In this document: positions 23,017-34,534 of the stretch, one piece after another | How the letters are laid out: every line of letters starts with the position of its first letter | How positions within the stretch are numbered: position 1 is the first letter of the stretch | NCBI GenBank assembly: GCA_036924285.1 | Contig: JAYKYS010000001.1 | Span: 13,851,501-13,915,500 of the forward strand | Source: Asterella californica | Taxonomy: Eukaryota > Streptophyta > Marchantiopsida > Marchantiales > Aytoniaceae | Direction of reading: 5' to 3' | Length of the DNA: 64,000 bases | Notes under the pieces: generated by a model | What the model was told of the DNA's origin: nothing | Databases searched by the model: none | Seen by the model: the letters and a program-made list of their open reading frames with translations, nothing else | Translations under genes and position numbers: made by a program

Positions 23017-24757
23017 CCGTCAAGACATCCTCAAACTCCTTAATCACTTCACTAAGCACCGTCGGAAGTTTAGTCGCGTGTCCTGATGTTTCCTCTTGTC
23101 TGTCACCCGCCATCAAATCTACAACCCGCATCAAACACATGACCTCGTCGTTGAAGTCCATCTGTTTGCCCTTGATCAAATTCACCGCAAAGTCGTCAAT
23201 TTTCCGCGCCTTCCGGATCAGCCTCACTCCCAGCTTCCGCCCTTTAACTCTGACATTCAATCTCAAAGGTCTCCGTCTAAGTTCCACGTCGAACCTATCT
23301 AAGAAAGTGTTCCCCAAAACCGCATGGATATCATCCATCTCGCACACCGTGAAGTTCTCTGTGAACTCCAACTTCTCACACGCAAATCGTACGTCCAAGG
23401 CCACTTCAGAAGTTTGGTACGTCTTGCCCTTGGCAAAGCGTACCTGAATAGGCTTGTCTGCCTTGGAGGTAGACAAGCCCAACTTCTTCACCAACTTTGG
23501 ACTTATGAAGGAGTGAGTCGCTCCTGTGTCCACAAGAAAAGTAACATCACGGTTAGTAACCTTGGCTTGTAGAAACATCAATCCCGGCGTCTTCTTCGTG
23601 GTTCTCAAGGTCACAGTCATCTGACCCTCCAACAAGTCCTTTGCAACAAACGCATTCATGCTACAGTTACTAACCTTAGGTTTCGTACACCCCTTAGCAA
23701 TATGGCCCGCCTCGCCACAGTTGTAGCAAGTAAACTTAGCGCCATTGCCTTTCTGAGGTGTTTGCCCCTTAGGTTTTACTCTTGTTTGCTGCCGCTTTGC
23801 TGCCGGGACAGAAGTATCCTTCCGATCCTTCTCATCTCCATCCCACTGTCGCTTGAAGCCCTTGTTCTTCTTCTGGAACTTGTCCGTGCTGCGTGGTTCA
23901 AAGGGTTTCTGCTGCTGGACTTCGTCGTCCCCAATTCGCTCCGCTAGCTTCAAAAGTTCGGCACTTGTCTCTGGTAGCTTTGGCGTCCGAAAGAGAGCCT
24001 TCTCCGAGCTAGACTTGAGTCCCCCAATGAATATACATATCTTGGTCTCCTCAGTCCACTTGGAGAACGAATCCAGCTTAGCACTGAACTCGCGCACATA
24101 AGCGCTTAAGGTCCCCGTCTGCTTCAGTCTCATCAACTCAACACCGTCCCGAATCCTTTGATACTCCGGAGTGAATCGTCCTGCAAGTAACTCCTTGAAC
24201 TCTTTCCAACCAAGCACCGAGACGGTTAAGGCATGCTCATCCCTGTATGCAGTCCACCAGAGAAGCGCATGGTCTTTCAGGAACGTAACCGTTGCTCTCA
24301 CCTTGTCAGACTCCTTAGCCTGTTGCTCCTCAAAGTATAGATCCAACTCAGTTAAGAAGTCCTTAACCTTGCGAGCTCGTCCTATACCTGAAAACGGGAT
24401 CGGCAAATTCGTCTTACAAAACTTCATGGTAGACGAGGAACTCCTTTGGCCTGCCTCAAGCTCGGCGATACGTTTATCCTTGGAAACCATACCCTCCTGC
24501 ATGGTCTTCATCATCTTGATGAGTTCCGCATACAAGGCTCCTTGACTTCCCGCGTCTGAATCGCTGGGCACCGCTGGCAAGACTCCATCTTGTTGCACCG
24601 GTGCCGCAGCTGGTACAGGGCTCCCTTGATGTTGAGGCGAAGGTTGTCGGTTGTCGTCCCCTGACTGTGCCTCGGGGCTAGCTCGAGTCGATCTGTTCCC
24701 GTTAGCCGCCTCTCGTTTCTTGGTCTTCCTCCTGGAACTCTGTCCGTCGTCGGCCAT
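22907..24757 (-). CDS. Chr1 Gag, zinc knuckle and protease
   Basis: This is a 616-residue frame beginning [17 protein letters not shown] at an ATG 104 bp inside the PBS. Residues about 110-275 form the Gag core ([51 protein letters not shown]). A CCHC knuckle is at 344-357 ([14 protein letters not shown]). The retropepsin active site is DTGA at 410-413 ([13 protein letters not shown]), followed by [16 protein letters not shown]. Gag packages RNA into the particle and the protease matures the polyprotein. The frame ends in a short out-of-phase tail where pol should continue, near PPRRVVD. A small deletion or a recoding site there separates gag-pro from pol. Confidence 0.92.
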   Translation of the reverse strand: MADDGQSSRRKTKKREAANGNRSTRASPEAQSGDDNRQPSPQHQGSPVPAAAPVQQDGVLPAVPSDSDAGSQGALYAELIKMMKTMQEGMVSKDKRIAELEAGQRSSSSTMKFCKTNLPIPFSGIGRARKVKDFLTELDLYFEEQQAKESDKVRATVTFLKDHALLWWTAYRDEHALTVSVLGWKEFKELLAGRFTPEYQRIRDGVELMRLKQTGTLSAYVREFSAKLDSFSKWTEETKICIFIGGLKSSSEKALFRTPKLPETSAELLKLAERIGDDEVQQQKPFEPRSTDKFQKKNKGFKRQWDGDEKDRKDTSVPAAKRQQTRVKPKGQTPQKGNGAKFTCYNCGEAGHIAKGCTKPKVSNCSMNAFVAKDLLEGQMTVTLRTTKKTPGLMFLQAKVTNRDVTFLVDTGATHSFISPKLVKKLGLSTSKADKPIQVRFAKGKTYQTSEVALDVRFACEKLEFTENFTVCEMDDIHAVLGNTFLDRFDVELRRRPLRLNVRVKGRKLGVRLIRKARKIDDFAVNLIKGKQMDFNDEVMCLMRVVDLMAGDRQEETSGHATKLPTVLSEVIKEFEDVLTDELPAELPPRRVVDRSLARIRTTFQSPLPTQSGGTP

Positions 24758-24860
24758 CGCTCCAAGTGTTCACCTAGAAACTCTGATCCGCTTCGTGTCT
24801 TGCGTCCCTCCTCAAGCGTCCAACCTTCAGCCGCTACCTCAAGTTCTCGCTCACCGAAGC

Positions 24861-24876
24861 GTTGGCTCTGATACCA
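24861..24876 (-). other. Primer-binding site of Chr1 (initiator tRNA-Met type)
   Basis: The minus strand reads TGGTATCAGAGCCAAC, two bases inside the 5' LTR end. TGGTATCAGAGC is the usual plant PBS complementary to the 3' end of initiator tRNA-Met. Confidence 0.9.
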
Positions 24877-24878
24877 CT

Positions 24879-25778
24879 TTTCGCGCACCTACCGCCTTGT
24901 TACGCCAGCGGAAGCTCTAACTCAGTAGGTCGCAAACTTTACACCGCTAACCTGCAAACACAATCACAAGTTAGCGTCCATGCACCACTTACCTTAGTTC
25001 TGTTTGGTCCGGACCGGAGCCGGACCGTCTCCCTAACCATCAAGCTCAGCAATCCTAAGTCCCGACTTAGATCCGCCTAAGTCGGTCCCAGACATGAGCA
25101 AGTCACAATATGACTTGGGACGGACTTCCCATAAAGTCCAGGGTCCTAAACGGTGCCTCGAGCACACCTAGCGGTCCAACCGCCCGTGATGTCCCTCTGG
25201 GTCTAGGTTCTCGAACGGTGGTCTAACCCGCCGACTCGTTCCTTAGTCTTGCCCCAGCCCTTACATCGTTCCTAAGTCCAGACATCCAAGTCTAGATCCG
25301 AACGTGCCTTGGAACCGGCCCAGCCATCACCTAATGCCCCCAGAGTCCGCCCGCCGAACCTTGGGGTCGGGTGACTCGTCCTGGCCCACCCAGGCATCGA
25401 GCCCCCCCCTCATATATACTTCTGGGGATCGGCGGCCCCGTCCTCCTCTTTGGTCCCTGAAAATTATACCACAACCCGATTGTGGTTCGGCCATAACTTC
25501 CAGCTCGGAGGTCAGATCGAGGAGTGTTATATATCATTGGAAAGCTCTCGACGAGACCTTTCCAATTATACCTCACTCGCCTCGAGATCTTACGTGGAGC
25601 TCCGTCCACGACCTAAAACGTCCCTGGAGCTCCAACACTTAGCAGTTTTTCCGAAAACCTGTGGTCCAGACCCAGGGTCGAACCCTGTGGTTCGTCTGCA
25701 TCTCGGACTCACGTCTCGGTCCCGCGTCTCGGACCCACGTCTCAGTCCTATGTCTGAGACTCATGTTTCAGTCCGTTC
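24879..25778 (-). repeat. 5' LTR of Chr1, inner part
   Basis: It is homologous to 16975-17850. It is interrupted at 25,778 by Gy-N and resumes at 31,624. Confidence 0.9.
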
Positions 25779-28689
25779 TAGAAATGGAAGATCCACAATC
25801 TTCTTCATCTTCTCAGGATCTACCGCAATCCCCTTCTTGGAAATGATGTGTCCTAACAACAGACCTTCTTTGCAGCCAAAGATGCACTTCTCTTCAAAGA
25901 AGTGTTAGCTTGTTCCAACCGCTGCAGAACTTTGATCATATGATCAAAGTGGTCCTCCTTTCTTCCGTACACACAGAAATCATCAATGAAATCACGAACA
26001 AACTTTCCTATGAATGGTTCGAACACCTTGTTCATGAACCTCTGAAACGTGGCCGGAGCATTACACAGTTCGAATGGCATCACTCGAAATGCAAATGTTC
26101 TCCAAGGAGTAGTGAAAGTAGTCAACTGCCGGTACTCCTGTGCTATCTTGATCTGGTTGTATCCACTATAACCATCACCAAAGCTGTACCACTCATGACC
26201 AGCAACTTCCTCCAAAATCTCATCTCATCTATAAATGGTAGAGGATAATAATCCTTCTTGGTAACTGCATTCAGCTTCTTATAGTCTATGCACACTCGCA
26301 GCTTACCATTCTTCTTCTTGACAATCACAATGAGTGAAACCCATTCTGAGTTCTCCACCTCGTAGATGAGACTCACCTCCCTCAACTTGTCTATTTCCTC
26401 CTTGACCATCATTGCTGTTGTAGGATTGACCCTTCTCTGCTTCTGTCGAACTGGTCTTGCGTTCTCCTCCAATTCGATTCGATGAGTCTCGAGAGTCACC
26501 TCCTTCAAATCCTTGTAGCTGAAAGCAAACACATGGATATATTTTCGAAATATATCTAGGAATCTACTTTTCTCCTCTTGAGTGACATTGATATCAAACT
26601 TCAGGGTAGAGAGTCTTCTCACAATCTCTGCCTCACTCAACTCTTCTTTGTCAAGATCTTTCTCCACTGCTGGTCGAGGCAATAAGTCAATAGCACTAAG
26701 CTGATGTAATGATTCATCTCGACCAAATCCTCCGTCCTTAGACGAGGATTCTTGATCGTAAGAATCTCCGGTATCTACTTCTGAGACACTCTGATCATCC
26801 TCCGTATCAGATTCCCAGTAGTCACTAGTGGGTCTATCAGAGTCAGAAGTCACAACTCCAACACCCGAGAGAGGTACTATCACTCTATGATCTCTAGGCC
26901 CAATCCGTAAGTATCCCTTGTGCCACCTATCAGTGGTGCGCACAGCTCTCAACCAAGTCCTACCTAGGAGCAAATCATAACTAGAGTCCTTTAACACTTG
27001 AAAGGACATCAATGTTTGAACTCCCATCACAGACACGACCACCTTCTCTAACACACCAAGAGGTCTTACCCGTTGCTTGTTAGCCATCCCCACGACAATG
27101 CTAGCCGGGCGAGTTGGTTCCATCCCCAACTTCTTCATCAACCTCTCCGATATGGCTTTGACAGCCGATCCTCCATCCACCAATACGTCAGAGACGTAGT
27201 GACCATTCAACCGGACTTCAATCTTTGAAGCCCTAGTGCATACCTCTGAAGCATGCACATCCACCACACCAACTCCCATAGACTTTGATGTCTTGCTCTT
27301 GGGTTTCTTCTTCTTGCTTCTCTTAGAACTCAGTCCTCCTTTGAGTTCCCTTTGTAAGCTGGGATTAAGTGCGATCAGTTGTCCAACAGTGATGTTGGCT
27401 TTCTGAGCACCCACATCTTCAACCACATCATATCCCGCTTGGGAAGATGAAATGGTGAAATCCGCCATCCCTAGCTTCCTTCTTGGCTCCCTTGGTGTAC
27501 TCGAAACATTACTCGAACGAGTACTTCTACTTGCTGACTCCTCCATGAAAACCGGTTCATCAGAAAATCGAGTTCTTTTCCTTTCTTGAGCTAAAAGCTC
27601 CACCGGTGCATGAGAAGAGTTTGAACTCTCTCCTTTCTCGTAGATGGGATCTCGCACGACATCGATAGTAGCCACCCCCTTGTCTCGTCCTTGTGATGGA
27701 TTTCCTCCACCCACATTCATTCTGATAGCTTCGGCACCTCTTGCTCCGTTGTTAGGACAATTTCGCTAGAAATGAGAACCTCCACACGTCCAACAAGTGA
27801 TTCCTCCAAAGTTACCTTAGTTGCCTCCAAAGTTACCTTGATTTCCTCGGTTGGGATTGTTGTCGTAACCTCTTTGACCTCCTCCTCCACCTTTGTTCCT
27901 CCATTCTCGTAACTGCACCACGTTTATCTTGAGATCCGCAAGAGTATCGGTGATGCTCTTCAGCTCGGCATGAAAATCAGAGGTAGCAGTAGACATCGTT
28001 GTTGGGACAAACGGTCTTGGTACCACCGTTGGAGTAGGAGTTGACGTTGAAGCAATCATCAATTGTGATGGTGCAGGTGCGATCGTTGTGACTACACCAG
28101 GAGTCGGAGTCGACACCAGAGCAACATGATGAGGTTGGATGATATCTCCTTCATCCAAACTCTCTTCCATGTTTGTCGCAATCTTGATGGCCTCCGCTTT
28201 GGTTGCTGGCTTCTCGTACCTCACTTGGGTTCGAATTGAAGGCCTCAACCCTCCCACCAAGTTCTTGGTCAACATTGCTCCAATCCCTGCCATCGTTAGC
28301 TCCACATTGTCTCCACTCTTCCGTAGGACAGTCCGAAACCGTTGCTCCAACTTATCCACCCTTTCGGCATATTGCCGAACTTTCTCGTCGTCTCGTTGCT
28401 TCAAATGAGTAAGCTCCACCATGAGCTTCTCATAACTCTCTTCTGGAAGAAATTCTTCGATGAGTGCATTACTCAACGTCTCCCATGTGTCCTCAACTGC
28501 ACCAGGTGTCTTGCTCTTCACTCGGTCGACATACCACGTAAGAGCAAAATCTTCTAAAAACTCTGGCAGTAACAACACCCATTCTTCCTTCCTTCTCACG
28601 TTGTTTTCGATGCAACCCCTTTTGAAGTCTCGTACAAATGGTTCTACATCTTCATTGTCCTTCCCATGAAACACTGGTAACTTTCCCAT
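25779..28689 (-). pseudogene. Gy-N gag, protease and partial RT
   Basis: One frame runs from ATG 28,689 to 26,143, broken by TAA (27817-27819) and TAG (27766-27768). Gag includes LPVFHGKDNEDVEPFVRDF, FALTWYVDRV and KVRQYAERVDKLEQRF. A zinc knuckle starts CWTCGGSHF, with the TAG directly after it. The protease site is DGGS (VLVDGGSAVKAI). RT begins near KKKNGKLRVCIDYKKLN. A two-base shift then moves it to a second frame with SFGDGYSGYNQIKIA, CNAPATFQRFMN and FIDDFCVYG (FIDD instead of YIDD). It ends in GHIISKKGIAVDPEKM, at the border. The TAA lies in a repeated GNQGNFGG-like stretch and looks like CAA to TAA. It is non-functional. Confidence 0.88.
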
Positions 28690-30688
28690 CTTGTAACTAT
28701 TCTTTCTACCCTTCTAATTTTTGTGCAATAACTACTCGCTAAAAGAGTACGAACATCACCAATTCCATTCGCGAATAATCTACCATAGGTAAAATGAAAG
28801 GAAATGGTTGTAACAACACCTCTTGTGCCATCTCTTCTCCCAAGGTAATCATGAGCCTGAGTCGCATCACCGCCTTCTCCACCATCCGAATGACGATCTC
28901 CATCACAACTCAGCTGAGTCCTCTTTTGAAGTCGACAACTTCTCTGTCTCAGCTCTTTGAGTCTCGTCCAACTTCTCGACTACTGACGTAAGTAGGGCGG
29001 CCACATCGACGCACTTGTGTCCTCTGGATACATCACCCACTCCACAACTTGGACAAGGATCTTCGCCTAGAAGATGAATTGGCGCTGGTGACAATGGACC
29101 CACTCGAAGACTTAAATCAGTAAACTCCCGCTTCCCTTTAGCTCTCTCGGTTCTAATTCTAGTTGGACAATTCACTACTTTGTGTCCCAACCCTCTACAA
29201 GTCGGTTTCTACTCTTCTCCTCGGAGATTCTACTTGAGGTTTAGTACTAGGGTTTTCAAACTCGACGATAATCTCTCTCGAACTTTCTTCGACACTTACT
29301 ATGACATCTAAACCTTGAGGAAGATTTCTAAGTCTAACTTTCCAATCTTTTGAATTTCCACTCGTGTTGCACCTTCTCAACCATTAAGTGGACAAAATAT
29401 CATAGAGGAAAATAATTCTACCTCACTTTCTTAACTCTTCCGAGCTTTATATTGGAAATCATGTATTATACATGCTATACACAAAATAAAATCTAATCTA
29501 AAATTAACTATCGAAGATATGATCCTCCTCATCATCGTTTGTACTAATCACAACAGACATCTTGAACTCACTCTTGTAAGGATCCAACTCTACTTCACCA
29601 GGAGCATTCGTGGCCTCCACAGTGAATGATGCTTTAAACTTGGCTTTCTTCAAATTTGTGCCAATGGTCGCGGAAGCTTCTTCGTATAGGGTAAAGAGGG
29701 CACTCCAAGTGCTATAGATGCGGGTTCGTAACTCATCTATACTTAACTTGGGCTTCTCCGTCTCTGTTCGAACTCCTAAATGTCTCTTCTTCCACCTCGT
29801 CATTCGAACTGGATTCCTCATGAAGTATCTTCAAGACCTCCTTGTATGCCGAAACGTATATCTCTTAGTTGGTAAGAGATCTCTCCAAGATTTTTGTGGT
29901 CTCCAGTAGCTCAACCTCCAAGCTACTAAATCATGAAGTTTCAACAGAAACTTCCCTAATCAGAAGAGATGGTGATGACTGTACAAATTTTCAGAGAACT
30001 GAAATTTGTATATTTTCACTTCCCTCATGGTTGTCAACCCCCTCCACTTTGAAAAAATCTTTCTCTCTCTTCAGACCTCATCTTCTCATGATTTCTTTTG
30101 TCCTGGATAGCTTATCAGCCACTCTAAAACACTGAAAAGTTTCTCAGGAAAATAAAATTCACAGAAAATCTGACAATGACTGTAAACTTTTTTCAGATAA
30201 CAGAATTTCTCAACTCTCACGAATAGACCCCCTCAACTTTGAAAATTCATTGCTCCCTCTCTAGACCACCTTTTCCTATGATTTCTTTTGTCTTAGATAG
30301 GTTATCAGCCAATTTAAAACACTGGAAAGTTTCACAGGAAAATAAAATTCACAGAAAAGTTGACAGCGACTGTACAAATTTTCTAGAGAGCAGAATTTCT
30401 AAACTCATAAATTTATCTCCTCTAATAACTTTTCTCTCCTCCTTCCTTTACAACTCTTGTTGCACCCTCTTTCAACTCTCCTCAAACCCTTTCTAAGTGA
30501 ACAAGATGTAAAGAATGACTTTGAACGCTTCATATATCACTACGGGATACACGAAAGGTTCTAACGTTGCTAACATCGCGTTAGCTCTCTCTCCTCCCAA
30601 CGTTCTCTCCATGTGCTCTCTCATAATCTCCTTTTGTCGAATATATAACTGAACTCTAAACATCGTTCAACGATCCCTTCAAGTGAGG
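28690..30688 (-). other. Gy-N leader region with small frames and a tandem duplication
   Basis: Between the PBS and gag lie about 2 kb without a recognisable long gene. Short minus-strand frames at 28903-29380 include a half zinc knuckle (CRGLGHKVVNCPT) and PCPSCGVGDVSRGHKC, and 29504-29821 is acidic at its end. They could be remains of an additional gag-like product. A 190-bp unit is duplicated in tandem from about 29,980 to 30,400, for example ATTTCTTTTGTC at 30091 and 30281. Confidence 0.45.
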
Positions 30689-30705
30689 TCCCGGCAACGG
30701 AACCA
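30689..30705 (-). other. Primer-binding site of Gy-N
   Basis: The minus strand reads TGGTTCCGTTGCCGGGA four bases after the LTR end. It begins TGG as expected for pairing with a tRNA 3' CCA end. The tRNA identity was not determined. Confidence 0.6.
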
Positions 30706-30709
30706 AAAA

Positions 30710-31623
30710 TGTAAACCCTCCACGGTCCTATCGATCAACTATCCCCCGATCTCTCAACCTTCACGATCGTTATCCACGAATCTGCAACATGTCGGACATG
30801 TCTCTCACTCAGGGGTCACCTCTGATGGCTTTGATGGAAGCACACCATGAACTTGAAGGGAAAATGCTGAGTTCACTCATTCATACACCCACAAACTTAT
30901 CAACTAAAAATCTCCTTAAACACATCAACTAAAATCCTCCATTCTAACGACGTCTCTCAAGTTCTCACATGCTAAAAATATCCCACACTCTCTATATTAC
31001 TCAAGTTGTCATTACGACAATGTGAAAACAAGGATGAGGAGCTCTTCTCTACTCCTCTATTTATACATTCTAGGTTTTTACTTTGGTACCCTCAGGTAAC
31101 TCAGCCGTAACTACTTTTACCGGGTTTTACTAAGATATTACTTAAGGTAAAAGCATTGATCACATGGGCTTTTTATCTTTTCACATGGGCTTATTCCTTC
31201 AAAGTCAACAACTTCTAGAGAGATTCTGGAATATTCTCAAGGAATCTCGAATTTCCACCCCCCCTCTACACTAGGACCCACTAAAAAGGAAACATGTGGA
31301 ATCTCTTCTTGTTTTTAATGCCCACAAAGTCCACAACTTTAATCCAACCACTAATATCAAGTCAAAAAGGAGATAAGGGATACTTTCCACCCCCTTTCTA
31401 CCTTTTAGACAAGATGACAAGATAGTAGTGCTCACTCTTTAGCAAATATCTGAATTCTGCCAAAAGTACAACTAAGTTTAACCATAACTAACTTTTAGCT
31501 AGTCATGACTAACTTGATACCTCCTTAAAATACTTTGGCAGCAAATAAACATTCTCAACACTTAGTTATAACTAAACACTTTACTAATAGACAAACTTCC
31601 TATGTGTAACATAGGTCGTTACA
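30710..31623 (-). repeat. 5' LTR of Gy-N (914 bp)
   Basis: On the minus strand it begins TGTAACGACCTATG at 31,623 and ends TTTACA at 30,710, next to the PBS. The partner LTR is absent, so its limits rest on the TG/CA ends, the PBS and the junction with Chr1. Confidence 0.7.
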
Positions 31624-31855
31624 GTTCCCAGACTCGCCTCCTTAGGTCAGCGTTCGTCTGGGGCCCTCTTGGGGTAGGCCCTTGTGTCCTAACCCAAGGT
31701 TCCAACCTTGGTTCAGAGAACCACTTAGGGTTCATCTGATCCCGACTTGCCGGTCAAGCCGTTAAGTCCTACTCGCAGCGTTCACAACCTAGCGCAAGTC
31801 GCTAGGATTCTGTTGTTCGCGTCTGCGCCCGATCTTGAGAATGAGAGGCACGACA
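31624..31855 (-). repeat. 5' LTR of Chr1, outer part
   Basis: It is homologous to 17850-18081, ending in the same AATGAGAGGC(A/G)CGACA sequence next to the target duplication GTACG. Confidence 0.9.
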
Positions 31856-32183
31856 GTACGTCACCACCGGTATGTGTTGGTGATGGTGAAGCACTTCTCC
31901 AAGTGGATTGAGGTGGTGTATTACCAAACAAGACGAGTGAAGTGATAGCGTATGTATTCTTGATCGAGTGCTGAGTCGTTTTGGAGCACCAGCTGAAGTG
32001 CTGATTGACTAAGGTATAGAGTTCATTGGTGAGTTTCAGACCTTGTGTGATCATGCGCTGATTGATCATCGGACTACATCTCGAGATCATCCAGAGGTGG
32101 ATGGTTTGACAAAGAGGATTGTTCAAACGATGAAGAGAGGATTGTGCAAGTATGGCTTGCAGAAGAGCCACTTGGACGAGTTA
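31856..32183 (+). pseudogene. MT1 integrase, continued after the Chr1 insertion
   Basis: Across shifted frames it encodes YVLVMVKHFSKWIEVV, the region of the second catalytic residue (degraded next to EFIGEFQTLCDHALIDHRT), and RDHPEVDGLTKR holding the third. It ends KYGLQKSHLDE, where it switches to gag sequence of MT2. The corresponding MT3 segment continues instead with QLPWLAMSYHFSRQAS. The switch is a deletion or recombination junction between two copies. Confidence 0.8.
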
Positions 32184-32294
32184 GACGTAGACAATGCGTT
32201 TTCTAGTGGTGAGTCTAGTGTCGCCACACTGTTGTTGTGGGACATGGACGAGATCTATGGGTCACGAACGGACCTCAACGATACTCGGGTACGA

Positions 32295-33789
32295 TGTCGT
32301 GATGTGAATCATTTCACATAATAAATAATCTCTCTGTCAGGAGTTAGTCTCTTTCAGTGAAGTTAGGATCTTAGAGAAGTCGATTTTGGAGGATGTTATA
32401 TATTTTAAATCCTAGTAGGTTGTTTACCATATTGATAGAGTTGCTCATGGATTGTACTTACATGTCGCAAATGCATGCTTTCTAGCTTTTTTAAGTTATC
32501 TTTCAAGGTTACGTGTCATTTTACATATCTTCGTAGGTAGTTTAAGGTTTACGCTGATACTTTAAGAGCTTGACATGGTAGCTTATGTGTGAAAGTCACC
32601 ACGTGGTTTGGGACACAAAAGGATAGAGAAGTGAAGCTATGAACTCCCATTGGTCCATTTTTGTCCTTTGTGTCTTTAAACTTAGAAGTAGAGGTCTTAA
32701 GAGGAGTTCGAGCATTTGGTAAGGACATTCGGAAATCTAAGAACACATGAAGATAGAGCTCGTCATGTCAGTCGCTGTCAGTGCAATTTTTGATCAATTT
32801 GGAGCAATAAAGAGAGAGTCATGCCAAATTGAAGTTCAGATTATACTACAATTGCATCACAATTGATGATTTTGGGATTTTCGGTGTCAATTGCAGCAGA
32901 TTTGAGAAAATCGCTTCAAACTTTTGTGGTTGCGTTCACAGTCAACAGGGCTACGACAGTCCAAAAATTTTCATGTCATTTGACTGAGTGAGTAATCCAA
33001 GACGACTGCTGAAGCAGAGGGGGTCTGAAAAGCTCTCAATCTAGAGTAGCAACTTCAGAGTTCGAGATCTGGAGAACTGTGTACAATCAGGAGATCAAAT
33101 TTTACAGGGATGTTCAGCGTGCTGTAGACTCCAAACCTTCAGATTTGAGAAAATCGCTTCAAACTTTCGTGGTCGCCTTCATTGTCAGCAGGGCTACGAC
33201 AGTCCAGAAATTGTCATGTCATTTGAGTGAGTGAGTAATCCAATGCGATCGCTGAAGTAGAGGGGGTCTGAAAAGCTCTCAATATAGAGCATCAACTTCA
33301 GAGTTCAAGATTTGGAGAAGTGTACAATCATGAGGTCAAATTTCACAGGGATGTTCAGCGTGCTGTAGACTTCAAACCCTGTAAGAATCATCGAAAGTTA
33401 TTGAGCCAATTCTATGATATAGGTCAAAATAGCTGTCTGGGTATCAAAAATTGTCATAATTTCTTTGCTCAGAATATTTATGCCCATATCTCGGTGCTCA
33501 GATTTGATCTCAGGCTGAAAGTTCGTATGTTTACTCAATAGGGTCTCATTTACATGTAGAAGAAGTTTTGAAGTCTAAACCATCACATATTTTCTTATTC
33601 TTGAGTGTGAAAGTTCATCATCTGATCTTATCACTACTAGTTCGACCTGATTTTTGTTTCTTGAACATATTAGAGGACACAACGGACATGTGTGAGTGTT
33701 TATAGTCTCACGTTACAACTTGAAGTCTATCCCTGGAGTAAACAACCACAGCCAGAAGCCCAGCGCTTCCGTGAGTAGACGTATCACAG
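32295..33789 (+). repeat. LTR of complex C (1,495 bp)
   Basis: It starts TGTCGTGATGTGAATC and ends GTATCACA. It carries a 243-bp internal tandem duplication (CAGATTTGAGAAAATCGC at 32897 and again at 33140). It is homologous in reverse to 34535-35211 and to the solo LTR at 19352-20671. Confidence 0.75.
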
Positions 33790-33887
33790 TCTTCACGATC
33801 ATATAACAGCCAGAAGGTTCCGCCCTTCCCAGGAAAACTCTCACTGAGAGATCTTAGGGTGATTGACCATGAAGTTGAGTTTTAAGA

Positions 33888-34530
33888 CGAAGAAGAAGAT
33901 GGATCGAAAGAGCGGAAGCGCGGAAGCGCTGCTACAGCTACCTCTACGGCTGCTGCAACACCTTCTGTAGCACTTACGATTGTAACGGCATCTGCATCTG
34001 GTCTAGATACGGCTGAAATTCTAAAGACGCTTGCGGCCTTGGTCCAACAATATCCGATTGTTGGAGTGGGTGAGCTAAAATCCACCAAGGCTTCGCAAGC
34101 GATTGTGAATAGGTGTGGAAGATTTGAAGGTAGAGATATTTCTAGATATATGCGTGAGTATAGAGGAGAGATGGAGCTGGTTAGAGTTACTAATGCTCAG
34201 ATGATAGTCAGTTTCGAGTTAGCTGTGATTCCTGAATTGCGAGACCAAGTTAGGGATATGCATAGAAGAAATCTGGATGTCTGGATGAGTTTTGAGAGAT
34301 CTCTACGAGAGGAGTTTCTTGAAGAGGATTCAGAGAGAGTTACTAGGAGAACGTTTCTGGATTGGGTTGAGCAGCAACCTGGTCGTATGATGGGTCTGAA
34401 TGAGATGTTGAAAAAGTTTGATCGGAGGTACCGACAACTTTCAACTCTAGAGCGCATAACCTTAGATGCTAGAAGGACATAGCTTTTTCTGCAAGCTATC
34501 GATATGCTACGGCAAATCGGTTATGTTTCG
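33888..34530 (+). pseudogene. Complex C Gag fragment, related to element D Gag
   Basis: It is open from about 33,888 (acidic start, then an Ala/Thr-rich stretch) to a TAG near 34,480. It contains RFEGRDISRYMREYRGEMEL, FELAVIPELRDQVRDMHRR, LREEFLEEDSERVTRRTFLD and FDRRYRQLSTLERITLDA. This aligns along its length with Gag of element D (FGGRDISEYLRCYKTEMDL, FELAAVPEIREHVKGL, VTKKSFLGWV). After the TAG, LFLQAIDML still matches element D before the frame runs into an inverted LTR fragment. There is no clean ATG, and it is truncated. Confidence 0.75.
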
Positions 34531-34534
34531 TGTT

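Larger units (their letters stand above)
25779..31623 (-). mobile_element. Gy-N: truncated Ty3/gypsy element nested in the Chr1 5' LTR
   Basis: It lies on the minus strand. Its own 5' LTR (30710-31623) starts TGTAACGACC and ends TTTACA, followed by a PBS. The gag-protease-RT frame runs leftward and stops abruptly inside RT at 25,779, so the rest of pol and the 3' LTR are missing. GTTC occurs at both borders (25775-25778, 31624-31627), either as remains of a 5-bp target duplication or as microhomology at a repair joint. Gy-N must be younger than Chr1. Confidence 0.85.
16975..31855 (-). mobile_element. Chr1: chromodomain Ty3/gypsy retrotransposon with nested insertions
   Basis: The element lies on the minus strand between 5-bp duplications GTACG (16970-16974, 31856-31860). 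The 3' LTR is 16975-18081. The 5' LTR is split into 24879-25778 and 31624-31855 by the nested Gy-N element. LTR ends are TGTCGCGC and GCGCGAAA, near-perfect inverted repeats but ending AA rather than CA. The PBS is at 24861-24876, the polypurine tract at 18082-18094. Coding order is gag, protease, RT, RNase H, integrase, chromodomain. Over the first 380 bp the LTRs differ at about 12 positions (about 3%). A solo LTR in the integrase tail breaks pol, so it is inactive. Confidence 0.9.

Noticed and set aside
30090..30400. CRISPR-like repeats
   Set aside because: Only two long tandem copies (190 bp) without unique spacers. A simple duplication in a retroelement leader.
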